From NCBI GenBank assembly GCA_946184925.1, contig CAMHHL010000013.1:1-39918 (forward strand): a stretch of DNA of 39,918 bases. The letters are read 5' to 3'. Made by a program: the position numbers and the translations under genes. The notes under the pieces were generated by a model. It saw nothing but the letters and a program-made list of their open reading frames with translations, had not been told where the DNA came from and made no database searches. Below, one piece after another: positions 16,277 to 24,254 of this stretch (its first letter is position 1; every line of letters starts with the position of its first letter). The DNA comes from an uncultured Clostridia bacterium. Its GTDB lineage: Bacteria > Bacillota > Clostridia > Oscillospirales > Acutalibacteraceae.

Positions 16277-17518
16277 TTATTCAGCATCCCCGCTGTCGTC
16301 GCTGCTCTCACCAGTAGCAGTTGTAGGCTCCACGGGCTCGAAGAACATGCTCGGGTTGTAGGAGTTGATTACTCCTTCGTTCTTGCTGAAGCTCTTCGAC
16401 TTCTTCATTTCGTCTGCGTTCTTTTCGATATAGTCGTTGAAGTCGTCTGTCTTATACTTAGCGAGAACTGACTCGCGGTTTGCGTCATTCTTTATGTTGT
16501 CCTTGACAGCATCCTTGATGTCGTTCTTAACAACGACATAAGCCATCGGACTGTCGCCGTCCTCGCCGACTGTGATGAGCTTAGCCTTACCTTCGTCGAG
16601 CTTATTGAGCGCTTTTGAGATGTCCTCGTTTGAGTCCTTAATGCTGTCTGTGAACTCAGCCTTGTCTGTAACTACGTCCGATTCGGTTACGCTGTACTTG
16701 TCCTGAGCAGCCTTTGAAGCGTCCGCAAATGTCATTGTGCCGCTTGTGATGTCGCCTGCGTAGGTCTCGAGCTGAGCCTTGATTTTCTTAATCTTGCTGT
16801 CAGAGAACTTGACTGATGTTGTGTTCTCGTCGTCGCCTGTTTTTTCCTCGTAGAGCTTGACGGGAATATAGCTGTAGTTTGTGTAATTCTTTGTGAAGAA
16901 TTCAGTGAGCTCCTTGTCACTTACTTCCTCTGTACCGCCCTTGCGATAGAGCTTTCCGAAGAGAGCGTCAAGCTTGACGACGTATTCGCCGCTGCCGTAG
17001 CTTCTGCCTGCGGCAACAGCAAAGCTCTCGTAGGATACGCCGAACTTCTCGACCTCATCCTTGACGGGCTGATAGTAGCCGTAGCTTGCGTAGGGGCCCT
17101 GCTCCCAGATTGTCTTGAGCTGAGTGTTTGACTGTTCAACGGCGGCTTCGTCGCTTGTTGCGCCGAGCTTATTGTAGAGGTAGTCAACTGACATAATGTT
17201 CAGTGTGTCCTTCTCGGCTTTTTCCTTAATCCAGGTTTCTGCCTTTGCTTTCTTGCCGTCGTCGTCTGTGATTTCGAGATCCATGAACGACTTGTCGGTT
17301 GAATAGCCGTCAACCTTCTCCGCGTAGGTCTTTGCCTGGTTGTAAGCGGAGTAGAGTGAATAGATGTATACGCCGATGTCGAAGTCCTCTTTGAGAACGT
17401 CGTCGCTGTATTTGTAGCTCCACTCTTTTCCCATGCTTATGGGAGTACAGCCGACAGCGACCGATGCGATAAGCAAAATCGCCATTACACCGGCGATAAC
17501 CTTCTGAAATGGTTTCAT
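16277..17518 (-). CDS. PrsA/SurA-like foldase lipoprotein
   Basis: 413-residue exported lipoprotein (hydrophobic N-terminus, lipobox VAVGC) with the helical chaperone-like layout of PrsA/SurA proteins, which fold secreted proteins outside the membrane. Long charged helical stretches flank a middle segment. I cannot identify a convincing parvulin (PpiC) active-site pattern, so it may be chaperone-only or a diverged isomerase. Position supports the call: in several clostridia a peptidyl-prolyl isomerase-like gene follows mfd. ATG 17518 is used; an in-frame TTG at 17524 is 5 bases from a weak AGGA and remains possible. Its probable substrates include the abundant secreted enzymes in this window, which is inference. 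Confidence 0.72.
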   Translation of the reverse strand: MKPFQKVIAGVMAILLIASVAVGCTPISMGKEWSYKYSDDVLKEDFDIGVYIYSLYSAYNQAKTYAEKVDGYSTDKSFMDLEITDDDGKKAKAETWIKEKAEKDTLNIMSVDYLYNKLGATSDEAAVEQSNTQLKTIWEQGPYASYGYYQPVKDEVEKFGVSYESFAVAAGRSYGSGEYVVKLDALFGKLYRKGGTEEVSDKELTEFFTKNYTNYSYIPVKLYEEKTGDDENTTSVKFSDSKIKKIKAQLETYAGDITSGTMTFADASKAAQDKYSVTESDVVTDKAEFTDSIKDSNEDISKALNKLDEGKAKLITVGEDGDSPMAYVVVKNDIKDAVKDNIKNDANRESVLAKYKTDDFNDYIEKNADEMKKSKSFSKNEGVINSYNPSMFFEPVEPTTATGESSDDSGDAE

Positions 17519-17579
17519 TGTCAATACCGTCCTATCTTCTAAAATACATGCACAAAGTGATAATTGTGCTATCTTAACG

Positions 17580-17608
17580 ATTATACATTAAAAAGCTATA
17601 AAAGTAAA
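17580..17608 (-). promoter_or_regulatory. Promoter of the foldase-like lipoprotein gene
   Basis: On the minus strand, TTTACT (17603-17608) and TATAAT (17580-17585) are 17 bases apart. The -35 overlaps an inverted repeat GTAAAT/ATTTAC (17604-17609 with 17614-17619), which could be an operator or a weak end signal for mfd. Confidence 0.5.
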
Positions 17609-17654
17609 TGAGTATTTACAAAACTGTAATATATATTAGCGCTGAAATCACGTC

Positions 17655-20600
17655 TTATAGGAATATTGCGTGCAAAACCTCGGCAACCGGCATATCCTTC
17701 GGGAATCTAACCGCGATATAGGGCTTGTTTCCGGCGTTGAGAAGCGCCTGACCGCGAAGCTTTCGGAGCAGCTTGTCGCAGCCATCGCTCTTTATGCTGC
17801 GGATGTAAAGCAAAAGCGAGCTTTCGTTCTGGCGGATTTCATAGATTCCGAGCGAATTCGCGATGTTACGAATCAGCGCGATTTCAGTGAGACCGAGCAC
17901 CGCTTGCGGAATCTCACCGAAGCGGTCACGCAGCTCATCGCGCACGTCGTCAAAGTCCTCCTTGGTGCGGATGTCGGCAATGCGGCGGTAAACTTCAATT
18001 CTCTGAGAAAGGTTGTAGATGTAGCTCTCAGGGATGTGAGCCTCGATGTTGACGTCAATGAGGCATTCTACCTCGGGCGTCTCCGGCTCCTCGCCCTTTT
18101 CCTCGCTGACCGCCTCGGCAAGCAGCTTGAGGTACATATCATAGCCGACGTTCTCCATGTGTCCATGCTGACGGGCGCCGAGCAGATTTCCCGCGCCGCG
18201 CAGCTCGAGGTCGCGCATAGCGATTTTGAAGCCTGAGCCAAACTCCGTGAACTCTCTGATTGCGTTGAGGCGTTTTGTCGAGATTTCCGTAAGCACCTTG
18301 TGAGGAGGATAGGTGAAGTATGCGTATGCCTTGCGGTTGGAGCGCCCGACGCGTCCGCGCAGCTGATGAAGCTGAGAGAGCCCCATTCTGTCGGCATTTT
18401 CGATGATTAGTGTATTCGCGTTCGGAAGGTCGACGCCGGTTTCGATAATGGTTGTGCAGACGAGTACGTTGATTTCCTGCTCGAGCATATCCTTCCAGAT
18501 GTCGGAGAGCTGGTTTTCATCCATCTGTCCGTGCGCAACGGCGATTTTCGCGTCAGGAACAGCCTCGCGGATTGCCGCCGCCTTCGCCTCGATTGTGTCG
18601 GTGCGGTTGTGAAGGTAGAAAACCTGACCTCCGCGGCGGATTTCCCGGCGGATTGCCTCGTTGATTACGGCGTTGTCGTGCTCCAGAACGTAGGTCTGTA
18701 CGGGGTATCTGTCCTGCGGCGCTTCCTCCAGCACCGACATATCCCTGATTCCGCTCATCGCCATATTCAGTGTGCGCGGAATCGGCGTGGCGGAGAGAGT
18801 GAGCACGTCGATGTTCTTGCGAAGCTCCTTGAAGCGCTCCTTCTGCTTTACGCCGAAGCGCTGTTCCTCGTCGATGATTGCAAGTCCCAAATCGCGGAAA
18901 ACCACGTCGCTCTGCACGAGCCTGTGGGTCCCGATAACCATGTCAATCTCGCCCTTTTTCAGTTTTTCGATGATTACCTTCTGCTGCTTAGGCGTGCGGA
19001 ATCGCGAGAGTAGCTCGACAGTAATCGGATAGCCCTCAAATCGCCTGAGCACCGTCTGGTAATGCTGCCACGCGAGAATTGTGGTGGGGCAGAGGAGAGC
19101 GCACTGCTTCGAATCGCTCACGCATCGGAATGCTGCTCTGAGCGCGACTTCTGTCTTTCCGAAGCCGACATCGCCGCAGAGCAGCCTGTCCATCGGCTGA
19201 ATCCGCGTCATGTCGTGCTTGATTTCCTCTGCGCATTTGAGCTGGTCGGGGGTTTCCTCATATTCGAACTTCAGCTCGAAATCGCGCTGCCACTCGGTGT
19301 CGCCCGAGAACGCGAAGCCCTTCGCCTGCATGCGCTCGGCATATAGCCTTATGAGCTCCTTCGCTATATCCTTGACAGAGGATTTTACCCTTGATTTTGT
19401 TTTTTGCCATTCTGTTCCGCCGAGACGGTTTAGCTTTACTGTGCTGTCCTCGCGCGGACCTATATATTTTGCCACCAAGTCAAGCTGAGTGACCGGAACA
19501 TAGAGCACGTCGCCCTTGGCGTATTCCACGCGGATGTAGTCCTTTGTTACGCCGTGGACGTTCATTTTCCGTATTCCGCCGAAAATCCCGATTCCGTGGG
19601 TGCTGTGAACAACGTAGTCACCCATGTTGAGCTCGGAAAGGCTGTAGATTTCCTGACCGTTTTTATTCTTGGTTCTGCGCCTTGATTTCGCCTTGTAGGT
19701 GTTGACGAGCCCCTGACTGAGCAAGACGAACTTTGCCGATGTGAACTCAAAGCCCGACGACAGCGCTCCGGGCATCACGTAAAGCCCTTTTTCCGGGAGC
19801 GAGTCCGCGTCTGCGCTAATGAGCTGCGCCGGAAAATTCTCCTTGCGCAGATTTTCGCAGAGATTGTCAGCCGCCTTCGCGGTTCCTGCGAGGACGACAA
19901 CGGTGTAGTCCTGCGAGAGATAGCCGTCAATATCGTCCTTGATGTACTTCAGCGAGCCGTTCCAAAGCCCGAGCTGTTTTGCCGAAAAGCCGGCGAGCTC
20001 GCTGAGCGGAAATTCATAGCTGCTGCTCGCGAAGGTGTCCATGAAAATTTCGGGAAAAGCCGATAATAATTCCAAAGAAGAATTAAAATCGAGAGAATAC
20101 GTCTCGAAGCCTCGGCACAGAGTGCCGTCCTCAAAGTAGTCTCTGAGGCTTTCATTGTACTGAAAGTCGTTAGCCTTGGCACGCTCTTTTATATTCGAGT
20201 ATTCAGAGAAGAAAACGAGCGAGTTTCTGTCGATATAGTCAAACAGTGTGGCAGGCTTGTCATAGACCTCACCGATATATTTGTCAATTGAAGTGATGCT
20301 CAGCCCGTCGCGGATTCGCTGCGCTTCATTCAGAATGATTTCCTTAGCCTTTTGTTGGTTGGCGCTCTTGAGCTTGAGGGCTTTCTTTGTGATTTTGTCT
20401 GCGAGCGCGTCCTTGTCGCCTATGATAATTTCGGCTGACGGAGTGAGGAGTATCTCCCCGGCAGGCTCAATCCTGCGCTGAGTTTCAAGGTCAAAGTAGT
20501 TGAGGTCGGTGATTTCGTCACCCCAGAACTCGGCTCTGACAGGATTTTCCTCATCGGGGATAAAGAAGTCGAGAATTCCGCCCCTGAGCGAGAACTGCCC

Positions 20601-21104
20601 TTTGCCGTCAACCTGGTCGAAGCGTCTGTAGCCGAGCAGGGTAAGCGCCCGCACGCAGCTTTCGATGCTGATTTCCGCCCCGGTTGTGAGCTTAAGAATC
20701 GCGCTTTGATGAGCTTTTTTAGGGATAGTGTACTGCGCCGCCGCGTCGAGACACGCAACCACAACGTCGTATTCTCCGCTCATCATTTTGTAAAGAATGT
20801 TGAGCCGTTGGTGTTCATAGTCGTGCGATTTTCCTCCGATTTCGCGGAAGATGAAGTCGCGTGCGGGATAGAAGAATGCTTTCAGCCCCATTGAGCATAG
20901 GTCGTTAGTCAGCGTCTGCGCCTTTTGCTCGTCGGGCGCAACACAAAAAGCCCTGACATTACGTAAACGGCAGAGCGAATATACTATACTTGCTTTGTGA
21001 ATTTCGGTCAGACCGGTGGCGCAGATTTTCGCGCCCGGTCTTATTGAGCTTTGTATTGTGCGGAACGCGTCAGTCCGCTCCAATACTTCCGGTAAAAATT
21101 TCAT
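17655..21104 (-). CDS. mfd: Transcription-repair coupling factor Mfd
   Basis: 1149-residue ATP-dependent translocase that removes RNA polymerase stalled at DNA lesions and recruits UvrA. An N-terminal UvrB-like region is visible (YPARDF near 78; GGKSHDYEHQR). The RNA-polymerase-interacting CarD-like domain begins MGDYVVHSTHGIGIF (about 490). The RecG-like helicase has Walker A GDVGFGKT (about 646-653), IIDEEQRFGV, SATPIPRT and LRGRVGRS motifs, and a C-terminal TRCF domain occupies the last 150 residues or so. The length is typical. The start lies one base past the pth stop, so it is translated with pth. The order prs, pth, mfd matches the conserved Firmicutes arrangement. Confidence 0.98.
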   Translation of the reverse strand: MKFLPEVLERTDAFRTIQSSIRPGAKICATGLTEIHKASIVYSLCRLRNVRAFCVAPDEQKAQTLTNDLCSMGLKAFFYPARDFIFREIGGKSHDYEHQRLNILYKMMSGEYDVVVACLDAAAQYTIPKKAHQSAILKLTTGAEISIESCVRALTLLGYRRFDQVDGKGQFSLRGGILDFFIPDEENPVRAEFWGDEITDLNYFDLETQRRIEPAGEILLTPSAEIIIGDKDALADKITKKALKLKSANQQKAKEIILNEAQRIRDGLSITSIDKYIGEVYDKPATLFDYIDRNSLVFFSEYSNIKERAKANDFQYNESLRDYFEDGTLCRGFETYSLDFNSSLELLSAFPEIFMDTFASSSYEFPLSELAGFSAKQLGLWNGSLKYIKDDIDGYLSQDYTVVVLAGTAKAADNLCENLRKENFPAQLISADADSLPEKGLYVMPGALSSGFEFTSAKFVLLSQGLVNTYKAKSRRRTKNKNGQEIYSLSELNMGDYVVHSTHGIGIFGGIRKMNVHGVTKDYIRVEYAKGDVLYVPVTQLDLVAKYIGPREDSTVKLNRLGGTEWQKTKSRVKSSVKDIAKELIRLYAERMQAKGFAFSGDTEWQRDFELKFEYEETPDQLKCAEEIKHDMTRIQPMDRLLCGDVGFGKTEVALRAAFRCVSDSKQCALLCPTTILAWQHYQTVLRRFEGYPITVELLSRFRTPKQQKVIIEKLKKGEIDMVIGTHRLVQSDVVFRDLGLAIIDEEQRFGVKQKERFKELRKNIDVLTLSATPIPRTLNMAMSGIRDMSVLEEAPQDRYPVQTYVLEHDNAVINEAIRREIRRGGQVFYLHNRTDTIEAKAAAIREAVPDAKIAVAHGQMDENQLSDIWKDMLEQEINVLVCTTIIETGVDLPNANTLIIENADRMGLSQLHQLRGRVGRSNRKAYAYFTYPPHKVLTEISTKRLNAIREFTEFGSGFKIAMRDLELRGAGNLLGARQHGHMENVGYDMYLKLLAEAVSEEKGEEPETPEVECLIDVNIEAHIPESYIYNLSQRIEVYRRIADIRTKEDFDDVRDELRDRFGEIPQAVLGLTEIALIRNIANSLGIYEIRQNESSLLLYIRSIKSDGCDKLLRKLRGQALLNAGNKPYIAVRFPKDMPVAEVLHAIFL

Positions 21105-21105
21105 A

Positions 21106-21705
21106 TCAGTTATATCTGTTCATAGCCTCCGAGGTTTTTCCGTCGAGAATCAGCTCAACCGCGTCGGCGGTGTTTGCGGCTATTTCTTCGAGAGCTTTGA
21201 GCTCCTTCGCGCTGAACTTCGAGAGCACCCAAGCGGCGAGGTCGTAGTCGGGGTGGGGCTTGTTGCCGATTCCGATTTTGATTCTCGGGAATTTGTCGCT
21301 TCCGCTGAGATAGATGATGTTCTTCATACCGTTCTGTCCGCCGTCGGAGCCCTTAGAGCGGATTCGCATTTTCCCGACGTCAAGGTTGATGTCGTCAAGT
21401 AATACTACAACATTTTCCGCGGGAATTTTGTAGAAATTCATCGCTTCGATAACAGCCTGACCGCTATTGTTCATGTATGTGGACGGCTTCATCAGCAAAA
21501 CTCTGTGTCCGCCGATTCTGCCCTCTCCGACAGTGGACTTGAACTTCACGCGGTTTACGCGGATGTCTTCCTTTTCGGCAAGATAATCGAGCATCATGAA
21601 CCCTGCGTTGTGTCGTGTGCCCTCATACTTGCGGTCGGGGTTTCCGAGACCGACGACGATGAACTCTATTGAATTGTCAGAGTAAGTCTTTTTTATTCTA
21701 AACAT
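21106..21705 (-). CDS. pth: Peptidyl-tRNA hydrolase
   Basis: 199-residue enzyme that frees tRNA from peptidyl-tRNA dropped by ribosomes. Family residues are visible: VVGLGNPD (N22), catalytic His32 in GTRHNAGF, MNNSG (about 78-82), LLDDIN (about 103-107) and GGQNGMKN, where most homologues have GGHNG. An in-frame ATG at 21729 exists, but AAAGGA lies 6 bases before ATG 21705, so I use the latter. A hairpin separates it from prs, and mfd follows after one base. Confidence 0.96.
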   Translation of the reverse strand: MFRIKKTYSDNSIEFIVVGLGNPDRKYEGTRHNAGFMMLDYLAEKEDIRVNRVKFKSTVGEGRIGGHRVLLMKPSTYMNNSGQAVIEAMNFYKIPAENVVVLLDDINLDVGKMRIRSKGSDGGQNGMKNIIYLSGSDKFPRIKIGIGNKPHPDYDLAAWVLSKFSAKELKALEEIAANTADAVELILDGKTSEAMNRYN

Positions 21706-21752
21706 AGATTTTCCTTTTGTTACTGGCATAAGCCGGCAAACAGCAAATAACA

Positions 21753-21779
21753 GAGCGGCTCAAAAGCCATGAGCCGCTC
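21753..21779 (-). terminator. Hairpin between prs and pth, likely partial terminator
   Basis: A perfect 9-bp stem GAGCGGCTC/GAGCCGCTC has a 9-base loop. On the minus strand it is followed by TGTTATTTG, a weak T tract. It would reduce rather than end transcription into pth and mfd. Confidence 0.6.
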
Positions 21780-21795
21780 CTTGGTATCAATATTA

Positions 21796-22755
21796 TCAGT
21801 CGAACGCTGTTGTGAAGGGCTTGTCGTTATAGATACGAGCGATAGCCTCAGCGAAAACAGGCGCTGTGGGGAGAACGGTAAACTTGTCGATTTTCTTCTC
21901 CTCGGTGAGCGGAACGGTGTCGAGAAGAACAAGCTCCTTGATTACGGAGTTCTGGATTCTGTCAATAGCAGGACCGGAGAGAACAGCGTGAGTAGCGCAT
22001 GCGTAAACCTCTGTAGCGCCGCCGATTTCAACAATCGCTTTCGCGCCGTTGCAGAGTGTGCCGGCTGTGTCAATCATATCATCAATGATGATGACCTTCT
22101 TGCCCTTGACGTCGCCGATGATGTTCATAACCTCGGATACATTCGCCTTGGGACGGCGCTTGTCGATGATGGCAAGCGATGTGCCGATTTTGCTGGCAAA
22201 GTTTCTCGCTCTTGTTACGGAGCCGAGGTCAGGTGATACAACAACATATTCGTCAGCCTTGTCGCCAACCTTCTGCTTCATATGATCCGCGAGGATTCCT
22301 GCGCCTCTGAGGTGGTCAACAGGAATGTTGAAGAAGCCCTGGATCTGGTTTGCGTGCAAATCCATTGTCAGAAGTCTGTCAGCGCCTGCGGCGGTGATTA
22401 TGTCGGCGCAGAGCTTTGAGGAAATCGGATCACGGGGTTTTGCTTTTCTGTCCTGACGCGCATAGCCGAAGTAAGGCATAACAGCTGTGATTCTCGCGGC
22501 GGAAGCGCGCTTCATGGCGTCAATCATGATGAGCATTTCCATCAGGTTGTCGTTGACCGGTGTGCAGGTTGACTGTACAATGAAGCACTCCGAGCCGCGG
22601 ACGGATTCGTTGATGGAAACCGAGATTTCGCCGTCGGAAAACTTCTGGCAGGTTGATTTGCCGAGAGGAAGTCCGAGACAACCGGCGATTCCCTGTGCTA
22701 CCGGTACGTTTGAGCTGCCGGTGAAGATTTTGATGTCTTTTCCGTGAAAGTTCAT
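21796..22755 (-). CDS. prs: Ribose-phosphate pyrophosphokinase
   Basis: 319-residue enzyme making PRPP from ribose 5-phosphate and ATP, the precursor for purines, pyrimidines, His, Trp and NAD. Diagnostic segments are FSDGEISVSINESVRG (39-54), YARQDRKAKPRDPIS (98-112), MDLHANQIQGFF (131-142) and the PRPP-binding loop VIIIDDMIDTAGT (221-233). AAGGGAG precedes the ATG at good spacing. It lies 59 bases after the small membrane protein gene, within the uridylyltransferase to mfd run. Confidence 0.98.
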   Translation of the reverse strand: MNFHGKDIKIFTGSSNVPVAQGIAGCLGLPLGKSTCQKFSDGEISVSINESVRGSECFIVQSTCTPVNDNLMEMLIMIDAMKRASAARITAVMPYFGYARQDRKAKPRDPISSKLCADIITAAGADRLLTMDLHANQIQGFFNIPVDHLRGAGILADHMKQKVGDKADEYVVVSPDLGSVTRARNFASKIGTSLAIIDKRRPKANVSEVMNIIGDVKGKKVIIIDDMIDTAGTLCNGAKAIVEIGGATEVYACATHAVLSGPAIDRIQNSVIKELVLLDTVPLTEEKKIDKFTVLPTAPVFAEAIARIYNDKPFTTAFD

Positions 22756-22814
22756 GTTTTACTCTCCCTTTAAAAAATTGAGAACACGGTTTTGCCGTTT
22801 CTTCAAAAATTACC

Positions 22815-23222
22815 TTATCTTTTCCTGTGCGGAACGTTTCGGCATTTGTCGATGAACGCTCCGACACTTTTATTTGTCGAGCTCGCGTTCAGCACTGTTT
22901 CGCCAAACTTGAGCCTGTAGTTAAAAAATGCCTTTTGAACGCGGATTTCACTGACTGTCACGCGGTAGCTTTTGCCGCCGAGCGTCTCGATGTGAGCGAC
23001 GCCTTCGTTTATCGCGATTGCGAGCGCAGAGTTGTGGTTGTACCTCAGAATCATCGCCCAGACAAAAACAATCAGAAGCTCCGCCGGAATGAATGCGAGC
23101 AGCAGAAGGGGCTTTTTTGAGGCGATAACCGAATCGGCAAAGATGAATTCGCCTGCCATTATCAGCGTAATAATTCCGAAAACAATGCGGTAAATCCGCC
23201 TGTAGCGCCTTACAGCTTGCAT
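22815..23222 (-). CDS. Small two-helix membrane protein with cytosolic PH-like tail
   Basis: 135 residues, family not recognised. Basic N-terminus, then two hydrophobic helices (about 13-29 and 37-60) with a short link. A soluble segment (about 68-135) follows with alternating strands and a final helix, which resembles the small bacterial PH-like domains seen behind paired helices. Its ATG lies inside the uridylyltransferase gene (overlap of 13 bases), and an AAAGGG is about 6 bases upstream, so translation is coupled. In Bacillus the position between glmU and prs has no such gene, which makes this an insertion into a conserved run. Confidence 0.7.
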   Translation of the reverse strand: MQAVRRYRRIYRIVFGIITLIMAGEFIFADSVIASKKPLLLLAFIPAELLIVFVWAMILRYNHNSALAIAINEGVAHIETLGGKSYRVTVSEIRVQKAFFNYRLKFGETVLNASSTNKSVGAFIDKCRNVPHRKR

Positions 23223-23965
23223 TTGTAGCCCTTTTTCAGAGCTATTTCCTCAAGCTCCCTGAGCTGAGAGGGGTCGTTCGCTCCGAGAACCGTGTCGGGG
23301 CTTTCGGCGGTATAGGCGCCGACCTTTTCGTTTTTTGACAGAAGAATTTTGAGCGCGTCGGGAAGGTAATACTCCTTCGCGTTGTTGTCTGATTTAATCT
23401 CACCGAGAACGGAGAGAAGCTTTTCAGTGTCAAACCAGAAGCCGCCGGAGCTGACTTCTCTGATTGCCGCTGTTTTTTCGTCCGCGTCCTTCTGCTCGAC
23501 AATCGCGCTGAGACTTCCGTCGCTGCCGCGGACTATGCGCCCGTAGCCTGTCGGGTCTTCTACCTCAGCGGAGATTACCGTTGCGGCGCAGTTGTTCTTT
23601 GTGTGAGCTTCAAAGGATTTTTCAATGGTTGAGCTGTCCATGAACGGCGCGTCGCCGTTGAGGATAACAACGCTTCCGCCGTGCTTGCCGAGGAAATCCT
23701 TCGCCTGCATAACGGCGTGGCCTGTTCCCAGCCTTTCAGCCTGATAAACAGTCTCGACAGAAAAGGGAAGTGAAGCCGCGAATTCGTCGATATATTCCTT
23801 GCCAAAGCCCTTGACGATGCAGATGTCGGTGATACCGGCTTCTCTGACGGAGCCGATAACCCATCCGAGCATCGGCTGAGAGAGAACATCAGCCAGAGGC
23901 TTGGGTTTGTTCATCTTCATTCTTTTGCCCTCGCCGCCGGCAAGGATAACAGCGCATTTATTCAT
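23210..23965 (-). CDS. glmU: UTP-GlcNAc-1-phosphate uridylyltransferase, GlmU N-domain only
   Basis: 251-residue sugar-nucleotide transferase making UDP-GlcNAc for peptidoglycan. Motifs are LAGGEGKRM (8-16), the base-binding QAERLGTGHAV (75-85), the metal-binding NGDAPF (103-108, Asp105) and TGYGRIVR. It ends just after a GlmU-like LGANDPSQL segment, so the C-terminal left-handed beta-helix acetyltransferase half of standard GlmU (about 450 residues) is absent. The stop is clean and the next gene begins in place of that half. Gene order with prs, pth and mfd supports glmU. The GlcN-1-P acetyltransferase must be elsewhere, or the substrate differs. GAGGT 6 bases before ATG 23965 picks that start over the ATG at 23977. 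Confidence 0.85.
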   Translation of the reverse strand: MNKCAVILAGGEGKRMKMNKPKPLADVLSQPMLGWVIGSVREAGITDICIVKGFGKEYIDEFAASLPFSVETVYQAERLGTGHAVMQAKDFLGKHGGSVVILNGDAPFMDSSTIEKSFEAHTKNNCAATVISAEVEDPTGYGRIVRGSDGSLSAIVEQKDADEKTAAIREVSSGGFWFDTEKLLSVLGEIKSDNNAKEYYLPDALKILLSKNEKVGAYTAESPDTVLGANDPSQLRELEEIALKKGYKCKL

Positions 23966-24033
23966 TTTGCACCTCATATTTTAAGTCGGAATTTCTCACA
24001 ATCACCGCTTGTGAATGAGAGAATACACATCTA

Positions 24034-24061
24034 ATTATCGCATAGTTTGGCAATTTTTCAA
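24034..24061 (-). promoter_or_regulatory. Promoter of the uridylyltransferase-prs run
   Basis: On the minus strand, TTGAAA (24056-24061) and GATAAT (24034-24039) are 16 bases apart, about 70 bases before the start codon. It shares the 289-base intergenic region with the divergent ppdK promoter. Confidence 0.45.
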
Positions 24062-24106
24062 GCCTAATTTGTAAAAAAATTTTATTTTATTTGTTTTATA
24101 CATAAT

Positions 24107-24170
24107 ATTTGGAAAAAAATATGAACATTTATTGCAATTTTTTTCAAATTTGTATTTCATTTTTCCAAAT
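24107..24170. repeat. Long-spaced inverted repeat upstream of ppdK
   Basis: ATTTGGAAAAA (24107-24117) and TTTTTCCAAAT (24160-24170) are perfect 11-base inverted copies 42 bases apart. The right copy sits in the spacer between the ppdK -35 and -10 boxes. It may be a pair of operator half-sites or just AT-rich coincidence. Confidence 0.5.
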
Positions 24171-24190
24171 TCTTTGGTATAATATACCAA
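24155..24190 (+). promoter_or_regulatory. ppdK promoter with palindromic -10 region
   Basis: TTTCAT (24155-24160) is 17 bases before TATAAT (24178-24183). The -10 lies within the perfect 17-base palindrome TTGGTATAATATACCAA (24174-24190), which is a plausible repressor operator. It does not match the Rex or cre consensus as I know them. Confidence 0.6.
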
Positions 24191-24254
24191 GACTATCAAA
24201 AGTCTGCGCGGACAAGCTCCGCGCGTCTAAATTCTTTTTTAGGAGGAGATTCCA

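Noticed and set aside
22520..22867. 115-codon minus-strand frame overlapping prs and the small membrane protein gene
   Set aside because: It is out of frame with both well-supported genes and has no RBS or family.
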